Of a stretch of DNA of 64,000 bases, positions 52,326-62,858 are shown piece by piece. Source of the DNA: Sugiyamaella lignohabitans (taxonomy: Eukaryota > Ascomycota > Dipodascomycetes > Dipodascales > Trichomonascaceae); contig NC_031674.1 in the NCBI RefSeq assembly GCF_001640025.1, positions 1,364,001 to 1,428,000 on the forward strand, given 5' to 3'. The notes under the pieces were generated by a model. The model did not search any database. It saw only the letters and a program-made list of their open reading frames with translations, and was not told the DNA's origin. The first letter of the stretch is position 1. Every line of letters begins with the position of its first letter. The translations under genes and the position numbers were made by a program.

Positions 52326-52498
52326 GGCGTGGGGGTGTCAAGTGAGCCGGGATTTGCCGGGTTTTGCGGGTTTTGGCGGCTTTGACTGCTGGACTAAGAG
52401 TGGATTTACCGGTAGAAAACCCCGCTCTTCGCACCTTTTTTTTTCCGGCTCGCTAAAGACTTTAACCCCGTACCCCCTCCTGTTGGCCACCCCACACC

Positions 52499-52558
52499 CG
52501 ACTCGAGCGAAGCGAGAGGAGCCACGGGGTCTGGGGCAGAGCCCCATCCGCCGGAGGC
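52499..52558 (-). repeat. GC-rich repeat, long arm (right of wide pair)
   Basis: 60 bp, inverted. The spacer of 173 bases is not the conserved spacer, so this may be two independent insertions or an enlarged element. Confidence 0.95.
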
Positions 52559-52803
52559 ACGACCCCCTGGCACGGCTAAACCATGTGACCACGGCTGATA
52601 AGCCAGCAGTTGATCTCGATTGATGGCCGTCTGAAGAGAGTAACGGCAAGGAAGGCTTTGGAATCGTGTGGTCTTTTGGATAAGGAATTCAGTTTCTGGA
52701 TTCAGTGAAAGCAGTGTCTGGATTGAGAAGGACGCTAATTGTGGAAAGTGTGAAAAAATATTGAACGGAGAAGAAGAACTGAAGAGAGTCAGTGCCAGTA
52801 GAC

Positions 52804-54765
52804 ATGATTGATCTGCTGTCGGTTTTCTCGTCGGGTGGAGTGGTGCTCTACTCGGCGACGTATGCCAATGTTCCTGATAGTGTGGTGAATACGCTGATTT
52901 CGACGGTGTTTATTGAGAACCGCAAGTCGAGCACGTCGGGATTCCAGAAAGATGGGTACACCGTCAAATACTCTGTGTCGAATGATCTTGGCATGACATT
53001 TGTCGCAGTGTTCAAGACTATTCTACAGCTAGGATATGTCGACAGTCTTTTAGAAGACAGTAAAAAGATCTTTCTATCGCTATTCAGTGATGATATAAAA
53101 GATAATATCAAAGCAGGTGAACCAATTGCTAGTGGTATTGACTTTACCAAGTTCGAGGCGCTGCTGAAAGTCCGGTTGGCTGAACTCGAGGGTACTACTC
53201 CTGATATCAAGAACATCAAAATTGACGAGGGTGAATATGAGATTATAAATAGTCCTAATGGTCATGACACGGATGATGGACTAACAAGCGATTCGGTTGT
53301 TGGTGGTCCAGGATCTGGATCTGGTGCTGGAGCTGCTGCTGTTTCAGGATTGGCTGCTGAAACAGATGGTAGTGGGTCTGTTTCATCGCCTAGTGGAAAG
53401 AGAAGAGGTGGTCGACGAGGTAAAAAGTCGTCGAATACAACTCCATCAGCAGGATCTCCTAACCAGTCGGGTGCTGAAGATGGCAAGCCATCTGCAGCTA
53501 CTAAGACCAAGAAGAAGATGCGACGTAGATGGGACGATTCTGGCATGGCGGAGTATGACGATGACGACGATGTGGTTCTTGATTACTCGTCAGCAAAAGA
53601 TGGCAGTGGAAATGCTGCGACTGCCGGGGATACTTCAAATGTTCTGGAATTTACTGGTGATTTGAAAAACTATGGCTCGTCTACCAAGAGTGGAGAATTT
53701 GTACTGAAAGAGCTTTCTGACGAACTACGAGGTATTCTTGATACAGACGACGGTACAGGAACTGGCGGGTTTAGTGTAGCAGCAGCTGCTGGAGCTGGTT
53801 CTGGAGCCGGTGTGGCATCAGCAGCATCCAGTTCGTTTGGTTTTCTACGGAACTTTCTTGGTGGTAAAACCATCAGTCCTGAAGATCTTCAAAAGGCTCT
53901 GGCTGCTATGGAGAACCATTTAATGAAGAAAAATGTTGCTAAAGAAGTAGCTGAGCATCTCTGTTCGACAGTTGACAAGAGTCTGGTAGGATCCAAGACA
54001 CAAAACTGGACTACTGTAGAAGCGACGGTAAGAACAGCCATGACCGACGCATTACGACGAATCCTCACACCCAACACATCTCTAGACCTGTTACACGAGG
54101 TTCAAGCTGCAAGAAAGTCACGACAAAGACCATATGTCATTTCAGTAGTCGGTGTCAATGGTGTGGGTAAATCCACTAACCTTTCTAAAATCGGGTTCTG
54201 GCTTCTTCAGAATAAATACAAAGTGCTCATTGCCGCATGTGACACATTCAGATCAGGAGCTGTCGAGCAGTTGAAAGTGCATGTACGAAGATTACAAGAA
54301 CTGACCCAGCGATTAGGTACTGGAGAAGTTCAGATCTTTGACGAAGGATACGGTAAAGACGCAGCTGTGATAGCTCAAAGAGCCATTGAATATGGCCAAC
54401 GAAACGAGTTTGATGTCGTACTCATTGATACTGCAGGAAGAAGACACAATGACGACCGGCTCATGTCGTCGTTGGAAAAGTTCGGCCAACTGGCTAATCC
54501 CGATAAAATCATCATGGTCGGTGAAGCTCTAGTAGGAACCGACTCGGTTCAACAAGCACGCAACTTCAACGCAGCATTCGGTGCCAACCGGAACCTCGAC
54601 TTCTTCCTTATCAGCAAATGCGACACCGTCGGCGACATGATCGGAAGCATGGTCAACATGACATACTCCACCGGCATTCCCGTCCTCTTCGTGGGAGTCG
54701 GCCAAAACTACACCGACCTGCGAACCCTGTCCATCGACTGGGCCGTCAACCTTCTCATGAGCTAA
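52804..54765 (+). CDS. SRP101: Signal recognition particle receptor alpha subunit
   Basis: A 653-residue GTPase that docks ribosome-SRP complexes at the ER with Srp102. ATG 52804 (MIDLLSVFSSGGVVLYSATY) is chosen because the frame upstream has only a GTG. Residues 1-130 form the longin-like SRX domain that binds the beta subunit. A charged linker with Lys/Arg clusters (KRRGGRRGKKSS, KTKKKMRRR) may contact the ribosome or RNA. The N domain starts at about residue 345, and the G domain has GVNGVGKSTN (about 451), the insertion-box motif DTFRSGAVEQL, DTAGRR and SKCD. All SRP-GTPase motifs are intact. The length is close to S. cerevisiae Srp101 (621). Divergent from YTA7; a sense-oriented repeat arm follows the stop by 31 bases. 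Confidence 0.96.
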   Translation: MIDLLSVFSSGGVVLYSATYANVPDSVVNTLISTVFIENRKSSTSGFQKDGYTVKYSVSNDLGMTFVAVFKTILQLGYVDSLLEDSKKIFLSLFSDDIKDNIKAGEPIASGIDFTKFEALLKVRLAELEGTTPDIKNIKIDEGEYEIINSPNGHDTDDGLTSDSVVGGPGSGSGAGAAAVSGLAAETDGSGSVSSPSGKRRGGRRGKKSSNTTPSAGSPNQSGAEDGKPSAATKTKKKMRRRWDDSGMAEYDDDDDVVLDYSSAKDGSGNAATAGDTSNVLEFTGDLKNYGSSTKSGEFVLKELSDELRGILDTDDGTGTGGFSVAAAAGAGSGAGVASAASSSFGFLRNFLGGKTISPEDLQKALAAMENHLMKKNVAKEVAEHLCSTVDKSLVGSKTQNWTTVEATVRTAMTDALRRILTPNTSLDLLHEVQAARKSRQRPYVISVVGVNGVGKSTNLSKIGFWLLQNKYKVLIAACDTFRSGAVEQLKVHVRRLQELTQRLGTGEVQIFDEGYGKDAAVIAQRAIEYGQRNEFDVVLIDTAGRRHNDDRLMSSLEKFGQLANPDKIIMVGEALVGTDSVQQARNFNAAFGANRNLDFFLISKCDTVGDMIGSMVNMTYSTGIPVLFVGVGQNYTDLRTLSIDWAVNLLMS

Positions 54766-54795
54766 CTAATGCATTCTTTTTTTTGTGCTACTTCT

Positions 54796-54845
54796 GCCTC
54801 CGGCGGCTGGGGCTCTGCCCCAGACCCCGTAGCTCGCTTCGCTCG
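54796..54845 (+). repeat. GC-rich repeat, short arm
   Basis: 50 bp, short type, 31 bases after the SRP101 stop and sense to it. Confidence 0.95.
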
Positions 54846-55093
54846 TTACGTCGGGGGAACCTGTTCTAGAAACTTAAACGACCTGGAGTCGTATTTTCGA
54901 TCCACTGAACCACCGACCTCTGATTGCGCTGGTGGTGCTTCAGACTGAGACAAGGTTAAGTATGCTACTTTTCTCGATCAACGCCAATGCCTGGATGACA
55001 ACAGGATTCTAGTAACAATTACAAGCTGAAGGTTCGAAGAGAATATATATATTAGGTTAAGTTACAAATAACAGTGCCTCAAGAGAGGTCACC

Positions 55094-55300
55094 TCATCCT
55101 GGTTCTTTGGTGAGACAGTGCTTTCCAGGTGCTGGGTTATTGGCATGAGCACCAAGAACAACTGAGACCTCTTCTTCTACAGAGCCAATTTGCCAATCTG
55201 AGACAAAATCAATATCAGCAGCTCCAGTGAAACCAGGAATCTTTCTTGTCAAATCATATCCGATACAAGAAGTGCCATCAACTGTCGACTTTTGGTGATG
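55094..55300 (-). pseudogene. Coding-like fragment without start, 68 codons
   Basis: On the minus strand an open stretch ending in TGA (55096-55094) reads DGTSCIGYDLTRKIPGFTG, then AADIDFVSDWQIGSVEEEVS and VVLGAHANNPAPGKHCLTKE. Its composition is clearly protein-like (biased codons GCT, GGT, TCT; balanced hydrophobic and polar residues; two Cys). It has no ATG, and a stop codon directly precedes it at 55303-55301. The two repeat arms at 55381 and 55503 lie just upstream. Either this is the last exon of an unrecognised gene or, more likely, the 3' remnant of one whose front was lost. The family is not recognised. No good 3' splice site with a CTAAC motif was found upstream. Confidence 0.45.
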
Positions 55301-55380
55301 TCACGTCCACACGAGTTCGACCGCAATTCGGAACCACAGATCCACCTCAACCAGACCCAGACTGTCACCGGCCCGAAGCC

Positions 55381-55440
55381 CGACTCGAGCGAAGCGAGAG
55401 GAGCCGCGGGGTCTGGGGCAGAGCCCCAGCCGCCGGAGGC
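55381..55440 (-). repeat. GC-rich repeat, long arm
   Basis: 60 bp in minus orientation, directly upstream (on the minus strand) of the coding-like fragment. Confidence 0.95.
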
Positions 55441-55502
55441 AGCACAAGAGCTCGTAGGAGAATAAGTCCCCAGCCAAAAAACACTGGCCCGACGTCCGGT
55501 TT

Positions 55503-55554
55503 GAGCGAAGCGAGAAGCAGCGGGGACTGGGGCGGAGCCCCAGCCGCCGGAGGC
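55503..55554 (-). repeat. GC-rich repeat arm
   Basis: 52 bp in minus orientation, 126 bases after the stop of the PRY-type gene and sense to it. It is shortened in the CTCGAG part. Confidence 0.93.
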
Positions 55555-55679
55555 AACACACGACTTTTGTAGGAGAGAAATAATTGAGTCTGAATCGAAT
55601 ATCATACAAGAAAAGGAAGTCAAGAAAGCAAGGAAAGGACATGCAGAGCCAGCCTGGCATGTCGTTTTATGGTGGTGGT

Positions 55680-56495
55680 TTAGTTGGAAAACACGTTCTC
55701 GAGGAACTCGCCGATGATGTTACCTCTGGGGTAGTATTCACAGGCAAAGAAAGCACCACCGCTACAGCTGACTTGAGCACATCCGATTTGCTCAGTACCG
55801 GCCCAAACAACTTGGGTGAAGTGGCCAGTGGCCTCAGAGAAGAGACCGGTGAGGAAGTTGTATTGACTGACCTCACCGTACCAGGCGCCAATGGCATCAG
55901 AAGGGCTGCCGTAGCCAGAAGCAATGTTCTCACCGTAAGGACCGCCGCTGTGAGCGAAAACACAGTTCTGGTTGTCAAGATACTGTTGGGCATAAGCGGC
56001 CAAAGTAGCATTCCAGACAAGGGGAGAGGCAGAGTGCTTGGCTCTGTCTTGGTTATGGGCATCAAGGATTCCTTGGGCATAAGAGTCGACAACAGCCTCA
56101 GGGGTCGATTGACTGGATGGAGCAGGAGAAGAGGCGGGAGCGGGAGCAGGAGCAGCAGGGGCAGGAGCAGATGCTACAACGGCAAACGAAGTGGGTTGAG
56201 CAGGAGCAGGGGCAGCACCGGCATCAACAGTGAGAACAACGGTTTGAGGACCATTGGCATGAGAATGAGCCACGGCAGGAGCAGCAGGAGCAGGAGCTGG
56301 GGCCTGGGAAACTGCAGGAGGAGCAGGAGCGGGGGCAGCAGCTACAACGGGAGAAGGGGCAGCAGGGGCTTGTTGACCAGCAACAACAGTGACAGTGTGG
56401 AGTTCGATTTCTGTCTCATAGACATTGACGGGAGTAGCGACAGCAGAGGATACCATCAAGGCACCAACAGCAACAGACGACTTTGAAAAACGCAT
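55680..56495 (-). CDS. PRY1: Secreted CAP/PR-1 domain protein, Pry1-like
   Basis: A 271-residue secreted protein. ATG at 56495 begins a signal peptide (MRFSKSSVAVGALMVSSAVA); a longer upstream frame would run through untranslated sequence. Residues 22-40 (PVNVYETEIELHTVTVVAG) resemble the wall-attachment start of Pry proteins. A Pro/Ala/Ser-rich linker covers about 41-130, and the CAP domain covers 141-266 with DAHNQDRAKHSASPLVW, GENIASGYG, GHFTQVVW and ACEYYPRGN, including the CAP-box His and Glu residues and four conserved Cys. Yeast Pry1 and Pry2 bind and export sterols and fatty acids. The gene is followed at 126 bases by a sense-oriented repeat arm and is preceded by a very long gene-free region. 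Confidence 0.9.
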   Translation of the reverse strand: MRFSKSSVAVGALMVSSAVATPVNVYETEIELHTVTVVAGQQAPAAPSPVVAAAPAPAPPAVSQAPAPAPAAPAVAHSHANGPQTVVLTVDAGAAPAPAQPTSFAVVASAPAPAAPAPAPASSPAPSSQSTPEAVVDSYAQGILDAHNQDRAKHSASPLVWNATLAAYAQQYLDNQNCVFAHSGGPYGENIASGYGSPSDAIGAWYGEVSQYNFLTGLFSEATGHFTQVVWAGTEQIGCAQVSCSGGAFFACEYYPRGNIIGEFLENVFSN

Positions 56496-58144
56496 TTTGG
56501 TTTTTGATTTGTGAGAAGATACTAAATTGACAGTGACAATTAACGTCAACAAAAAAAATTCACGTGAAAAGTAATAGGTGACTTGAATCAAAGAACAAAA
56601 AGAGAAAAAAAGCCAAATCAATTGGATTCTCCTTTTATGAAAATGCTTTTAAACGAAAAAAGGATAGTAGTAGTAGAGCACAAGGAAAAAATACCCGTCA
56701 ATGGTTCTACAAAATACAGGTCAGAAGGAACGTGTGATATAAGTCACTTGTAGGAGTAGCAGTTAGATCAGACAGGTAGGTAGGGAATGTGGTCAACTTT
56801 ATAGATACAAAGTTTAATAGCTTAATGTAGCCGAACAAAGTTCTTTCTAATGAAAATCTATCAGACACGTTAGTGTTAAAGTCGATTAAGCGAGGTTTGA
56901 TTGAACAAGAAACAAATAAAAAAAAAACAAAATAAAATCAATCAATCAATTAAAAAGAACACCCCACCCTCGGCTCATTTTTATAATCTTTGAAAAAGAA
57001 AAGGCGTGGTCGGTGCTCTGATAGATCAGGACAAATCTGGTTTATCGTTTTTCGACTAGACCCCATACGGCAGGTGGCGCAGGCGATCGTGTCGATACGG
57101 GCATCATACATTTTCAACGTGGTTGGTACTTACTTGGGGCTTGGCTAACGGAATGAGACGAAATATCCAGTCCACCGGTTAGCGATGTAATCGGAAAGGG
57201 AAAAAACAAAAAGAGCGAGGTGGGGAATTAAGCCTGTCTGGTATGACTAGACTTGGTTTATCGCTAAAAAGGAAATTCTGCCAAAAAATCTTAATCCAAG
57301 ATTACTGTCTAGAATCGGTATACACGGTATACACGGGCGGGGCGAGGACTAAATAACGAGGCGGTGATAGTGGGGTTGATACCGTCGGTTCACCAATTAA
57401 TAAAATTAATTAATGAAGGTGACTGGTGTTGGTCTGTTAGGGTAATAGTTTAATAACAGAAAAAAAACAACCGAACAGAACGGATACAACGGCACAAATA
57501 AACGGATGGGACGAAACGGCACTAACTAAACGGACGAGACGAAAGAAACGAGACGAAACAAAATGGTACGAATTCAGTAACAGAGAGGCGATTGTACTAT
57601 TACAGGCAGTATTGCAGGCAGGTCAATTGGCTCGGAGCAGAAATTCTCAGGCGGGCCACGAAGTGAGTAAATAAATTTACGTGTCAACGTGCACTGAATT
57701 GGGCTAGAGAGTGACGTAGAGCAATCTTGGAGCAAGATTGAGATGGGGGGTAGATGAAGAGGGGTATCTAAATAGAATAAAGTAGAACGGAAAAAAAAGT
57801 CGAGTTAAGGAAAGGAAAGAATAAAATCTAAACGAGGGTTGAAAAAGACTGGTTTAAATAAGACGGAGAAAGAAAGAAAGAAAAAAAACCTAGTAAGCAC
57901 CGAGAAACACGTTATATACACAATCAATGCGAGTCAGGCTAATAAGTTTATTGCCAATATGTACCATTACTATAAAGAGACGACTGTTTAAGAATGTGTG
58001 GAATGAGCGCACCAATTAGACTTTGGCAGTCCAATGGTGCCATGGAAAAAAAATATGCAACTCCTATAGAGGATCAGACACTGCGCACTTGCAACGCTGT
58101 TTCAAGTTGGTGCCTTTTGTTGCACCCGCGAATAGGGGTAAAAA

Positions 58145-58344
58145 ACAATCACAGAAAAGGGGGAGGGTGGACTTGCCTCCGGCGGCTGGGGCTCTGCCCC
58201 AGACCCCGTGGCTCCTGCTTCGCAGGAGTTGGCGGGGACCGTGGACGAAACCGACTCGAGCGAAGCGAGAGGAGCTAGGGGTCTGGGGCAGCTCCCCAGC
58301 CGCCGGAGGCAGGTCCCCCCCTCCCCCTTTTCTGTGATTGTTGA
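58145..58344. repeat. Large inverted repeat around a foldback element
   Basis: The flanks of the full element at 58175-58310 are themselves complementary: CAATCACAGAAAAGGGGGAG on the left matches CTCCCCCTTTTCTGTGATTG on the right. The arms therefore extend to about 80 bases each. Confidence 0.9.
58175..58310 (+). mobile_element. Full-length GC-rich foldback element (136 bp)
   Basis: Hairpin-type arm 58175-58228, spacer with GGGGACCGTGGACGAAA, long arm 58252-58310 inverted. The central hairpin of the right arm has a change (CTGGGGCAGCTCCCCAG). Confidence 0.95.
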
Positions 58345-58610
58345 TTGAATGCTGCATGAGGAATAAAATACACATGCACTAGGACGCCTGTTTAGGCCTG
58401 GCACATGCGGCCCGCCTGCTATTAACCATTTGCAGGTGCATTGCATTGACGCCTATGCACAGTCTGAGGTACGTGAAGCAAGGGGTCGCGAAAAGAAAGT
58501 GGGGCTAAGCTTAATCTGTTAAATGAGACATATTTCACTTTTCTGCCTGTCTCGGCAAACAACCGCCAACGGCCGGACTCCAACTATGGGCTACTGGCGG
58601 TGGTGGTCCT

Positions 58611-58746
58611 GCCTCCGGCGGCTGGGGCTCCGCCCCAGACCCCGCTGCTCCTCTCGCTTCGCTCGAGTCGGTTTCGTCCATGGCCCAGCCAACTCCTGCG
58701 AAGCAGGAGCCGCGGGGTCTGGGGCAGAGCCCCAGCCGCCGGAGGC
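58611..58746 (-). mobile_element. Full-length GC-rich foldback element (136 bp)
   Basis: Long arm 58611-58670, spacer 58671-58692, hairpin-type arm 58693-58746. It is in the opposite order to its neighbours, so minus orientation, and shares flanking GGCGGTGGTGGTCCT with the copy at 58893. Confidence 0.95.
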
Positions 58747-58892
58747 AATTGATCCAGCCGGGGCGACTTTGTTTGTTTGGGGCCGAACGAAGCGAAGTGA
58801 GGGGCACTGGTGAAACTGGCGAGCCGAATTTCTGCCCGTGGGTCTGTCGATCTGGCGAGCTCGCAGCAAGCAAACGGGGCTGGGGGAGGTGT

Positions 58893-59029
58893 GCCTCCGG
58901 CGGCTGGGGCTCTGCCCCAGACCCCGTAGCTCCTGCTTCGCAGGAGTTGGCAGGGAGCGTGGACGAAACCGACTCGAGCGAAGCGAGAGGAGCAGCGGGG
59001 TCTGGGGCAGAGCCCCAGCCGCCGGAGGC
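58893..59029 (+). mobile_element. Full-length GC-rich foldback element (137 bp)
   Basis: Hairpin-type arm 58893-58946, spacer with GGGAGCGTGGACGAAA, long arm 58970-59029. It is inverted relative to the copy at 58611, with which it shares outer flanking sequence. Confidence 0.95.
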
Positions 59030-59326
59030 AGGACCACCACCGCCCGTGAGTCCGTGAGGGTCTCGACCCGGCTAGAACCAGGGTTAGCAGATCGGCCGGT
59101 CATCTCATCGATCGAGGTTTGTTAGGAGAAAATTTTGAAGAGAGAGGAAAGAGGGAGAGGGGAGAGAGGGTCGAGGAGGTGCTGCTGTCAGTGGGGCCGA
59201 TCTTAGATCGACTATGCCAGATCTAGGGGTTAGTTGTCCAGAGCTCGGTGCAGCATGCATGACAATGAACCGGCGTGGCAGCGTCGAGGAGCCTAAGGTG
59301 CCCCACTACGATCACAACGAATAACG

Positions 59327-59327
59327 A

Positions 59328-59360
<33 letters not shown>
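59327..59360. repeat. (AAT)n microsatellite
   Basis: About ten AAT/TAA units in a row. Non-coding. Confidence 0.9.
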
Positions 59361-59363
<3 letters not shown>

Positions 59364-60649
59364 TAGTAATAAAATAGGAATAGCAAAATTACACAAATGC
59401 ATCCTCTAACACAACGGCCCGTTTCACAACAACCTACTTAGTAATTTGCTCTGATTATCACGTAGCACTTGGCATGAATTGGTCGTGAAACATGTGAAAC
59501 GGGAGGACTAAATTATTACCCCTTATCGGCCCGGATCTAATCAGACCCAATGCTACCTAGCGAGCAGCTCAACAACAACAGCAACAAAAGCTCGCTAGCC
59601 ATTCTGGTCTTAATTGGCCTTTTGTCGAGGACGCAGTTACCTAAACCGAACTAATTACCACTCCGACGTAGCATTAGCATCAACGATGACGTGCATTTAA
59701 CCCGACTGGCTCTCTGTCTGCGTCTCAGTCTAAGTCGGATTTTTTTCTCAGTCTCACTCGGGCTCAGCTCTCACAGGCTCCGGGTCACTAGCTCCAGCCC
59801 TCTAGCACGTCAATTTTTGTCACACTCTTTGTTGGGTTGTGACTAGCCCGCTGTCACCTTTTCTGCTAGGTTAGTCTGCCTGTTCTCTCTCTCTGTCTGA
59901 CTGTATGTCTGTTGTTGTTTGCTGTTACCAATTGTTACCCGTCTGTTACCCCTGTTGTTTGTTTGTTTGTTGTTAGTCGGTCTATCTCTTATCAGTTGCT
60001 TGTTTTTTATTATTTTCTGTTTCATATTTATTATTTTATTGTTATTGTTTATTGTCTGCCCGTTGAACCCCTGTCGACTGGTGCAATGCCGTTTGCCAAT
60101 CGTTCGCGGTTACTGTCTCTATCAGAATGCATGCTGCTGCTGATGTCGGTGGTGGTGGTGCTGCTGCTGCTGGCACTGCTGGCATGGAAGCAGCCTTTTT
60201 ACACGCTATGTCGCAGCTGCTGCAATAGCGTTTGAAAAGCGCTTCTGCTGTGATAACAGCCAGTGCCGTTTGATCCAAACAAGAAACAACGACGTCACCG
60301 TCGCCAATTTTGCATGGCTTCTGCTTCAGCTGCTGCTGCCTCTCAACCTCCCGCTGGTCCTCCACCGCATACCACGCTACCCTACCACTACCACAACCAC
60401 ACGTCCGTCTCATCTCATACTACACAGTCAAAGTAGCACAGCATTCACCAGGATCATACAGGTCTCAAAGCAAAAATCCCAACGCCGGCCGCCGTATCTG
60501 TTTGTTTCAGACACTCTTAAGACCCCTCCTGGCCCCACCTTCAGCCTGATACATGAGCGCTGCACGTCCCACTGGTCGAACCCGTCCCCGTTAGAACGGT
60601 CTCATAGGGGGAGGGGGGGGGTAAATAGAGGGGCACGGGAGGTGGGCCT

Positions 60650-60785
60650 GCCTCCGGCGGCTGGGGCTCCGCCCCAGACCCCGTGGCTCCTGCTTCGCAG
60701 GAGATAGTGGGGACCGTCGACGGACCGACTCGAGCGAAGCGAGAGGAGCAGTGGGGTCTGGGGCGCAGCCCCAGCCGCCGGAGGC
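60650..60785 (+). mobile_element. Full-length GC-rich foldback element (136 bp)
   Basis: Hairpin-type arm 60650-60703, spacer with GGGGACCGTCGACGGA, long arm 60726-60785. The flanks GGGAGGTGGGCCT and AGGCCCACCTCCC extend the inverted arms by 13 bases. Confidence 0.95.
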
Positions 60786-61012
60786 AGGCCCACCTCCCCG
60801 TAGCACGTGCCTCGCCAGAGGCAGAGAAGGGGAGCCTTTCATCGTCCGAGCCTGATTATCGGTGATCGCAGCGATGGATCAGAGGAGTTGGAATGTTTGT
60901 TTGTTCCGTGACAGGGTTTGCGATCTGCTGTGACAGCTGCAGGGGCAGACGCCAAGAGGGTGCAGTTGGGAGCGGAAGCAGGCCGCTGGAGCAGGTCTTT
61001 TTTCGTTTCAGG

Positions 61013-61065
61013 GTTGGATGGTTGGACGGTTGGACGGTTGATTGGCTGGTTGGCTGGCTGGTTCG
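61013..61065. repeat. GGTTGGA/GGTTGGC tandem array
   Basis: Seven or more units of 4-8 bases built on TTGG, alternating TTGGATGG, TTGGACGG and TTGGCTGG. Confidence 0.75.
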
Positions 61066-61194
61066 GGTGTTGGTGTTTGAGGAGGATTGTTTGGGCGGAG
61101 ATGGACAGTCAATCCTGGCATGGACAGGAACAAGAGCGAGTGACAGGAACAGGCACGATCTCAATGCACAGAACCTGCTACAATGTATAGAACG

Positions 61195-61252
61195 CGCAGA
61201 ATGCACAGAATGCACCGAATCTCAGAATCTCAGAATCGCAGAATCGCAGAAT
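61195..61252. repeat. AGAATC-type tandem array
   Basis: Units of 7-9 bases around CAGAAT (GCACAGAAT, CTCAGAAT twice, CGCAGAAT three times). Confidence 0.8.
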
Positions 61253-61651
61253 GTAGTGTACAGGGAAGGAGTAGGGGATATTTGGATATGGCTCATATGC
61301 AGCAGCCGATGATGCGCATGTTCGTTGCGGGAAGGTGCCTGACGGCTGTTTGTCTCCTGCCTACTGTCTGATGCTGTTCTTGGAAGGTTGGCTGGTGAAC
61401 ATCGTTGGCCCGTTCAGTCGGTTGTTAGAGTGCGCAGTTGACGTTGGCTGGTTCTGCAGGTCTGCGAGCCTGGCTATAACCTTATACCAACAAAATATTT
61501 CTGAAACATGCCATTGCTGCTGAAGACAGGCTCAAAGTTTATTTATTTTTTAGCATTGTTTACTTTTGAAAAGATATTATAATACACATTCTAACCCCTG
61601 GACCCACCCACTGACGACATCACTCCCCTTGTTCCCCACCTGCCTAACAGG

Positions 61652-61737
61652 AATTGGTTGCTGGGACCGAGACGAACCGACTCGAGCGAAGCGAGAGGAG
61701 CAGCGGGGTCTGGGGTGGAGCCCCAGCCGCCGGAGGC
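61652..61737 (+). mobile_element. Truncated GC-rich foldback element
   Basis: The conserved spacer (TTGCTGGGACCGAGACGAA) and the complete long arm 61678-61737 are present, but the left hairpin-type arm is missing and replaced by unrelated sequence. Confidence 0.88.
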
Positions 61738-62466
61738 AGCACCGTTCCCTTCTTGGAAATTTTCCCCTCCCCCTTTTTCGCCAACTCCAGCTCCAGTTCC
61801 CCGCTTTTTGTCCCCACTTTGCCCCATTCGCACACCTACTGGCAACAAGCCCGCCCTCCGATTGCTCCGGCTCGACCCCACCCCACCTCTGTGTGCCCAG
61901 TTCGTAGACCCCACTGCTATCAGGCATCGCATGTGCGGGGTCCGGGGAGGGGCAAGTGCGCGATAACAGAAGAGGCATCCTGTCAATTACCCCGATTCGG
62001 CTTCTTCTTCTCTACTTATACCATATTCATATTCATCCTCATGTACTAAACTTATTTATTATTATTATATTGTTAATGTTACCGTCCGTCGGCTCGGCTG
62101 AATAAAATTAATGACCATCAGAGCAACCATGACGAGAACAGTAACCGTACAACTGCCGCCCTCATTTCGACTCCCCCGCTTGAACTCTGCCGTTTGCTTG
62201 CACCAGCAGTAGCAAAGTGGGCCCCAACTGAGACTCGGCGAAGGAATGGACTGTAACTCTCCTTCTTGCAAGACTCTGCTACTTTCGACACTTTCTGTCT
62301 GTCTTTCTTCTGTCTGTCTAAAACAGCTGGCCAAGACAGTGCCTCCGCCATGACCCACTCACTACCTACCGCCGTCAAACCACCGGCCTCTGCTTCCTGA
62401 TACTCTCAGTTTTACATTTGTTACCAAATGTTTTATTTCACGGAGAAGCTGGCCGTTGGGGGGTCT

Positions 62467-62516
62467 GCCTCCGGCGGCTGGGGCTCTGCCCCAGACCCCG
62501 TGGCTCGCTTCGCTCG
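62467..62516 (+). repeat. GC-rich repeat, short arm
   Basis: 50 bp, short type, plus orientation, in the gene-free region. Confidence 0.95.
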
Positions 62517-62858
62517 TTTTGGGACCGGTGGGCAGCTGCTGGGGGTTGCTGTGGTGGGATTCAGGGGGTCTCTGTGGTGGCATTGCCAGACGAAGAGGGT
62601 GTATTTTCCAGTGGAAACGGGTCAATTGCTCTGTGAGTCGCTCGGACGGGTGTGGTCCATTCACTGGTCCATTCACTGGAGCGAGCTGAGTTGTTTTTGT
62701 GACACTGGATCACGGTCATCGTAGAGGTTCACCAGCCGGGATGGAATCTCGGAATCTCAGTTGGTGCCTGAAAAATCGAACTAAGCCAGCTGCAAGGTCT
62801 GGAGTGGCTCAGGAGTCAACTTTAGAGGGCAATTGAGTAGTTGGTTTCCCGAAAGAAA

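Larger units (their letters stand above)
51583..52803. other. Divergent promoter region YTA7/SRP101
   Basis: About 1.2 kb. Two inverted long arms (52266 and 52499) enclose a 173-base spacer with T- and G-rich repeats. No gene is seen. Confidence 0.55.
54766..55679. other. Intergenic between convergent SRP101 and PRY-type gene
   Basis: About 910 bases with three repeat arms and the open coding-like fragment at 55094-55300. Otherwise AT-rich. Confidence 0.55.

Noticed and set aside
60591..60865. Several frames over repeat pairs ([22 protein letters not shown] and similar)
   Set aside because: All come from the six readings of the repeat arms and have no independent coding character.
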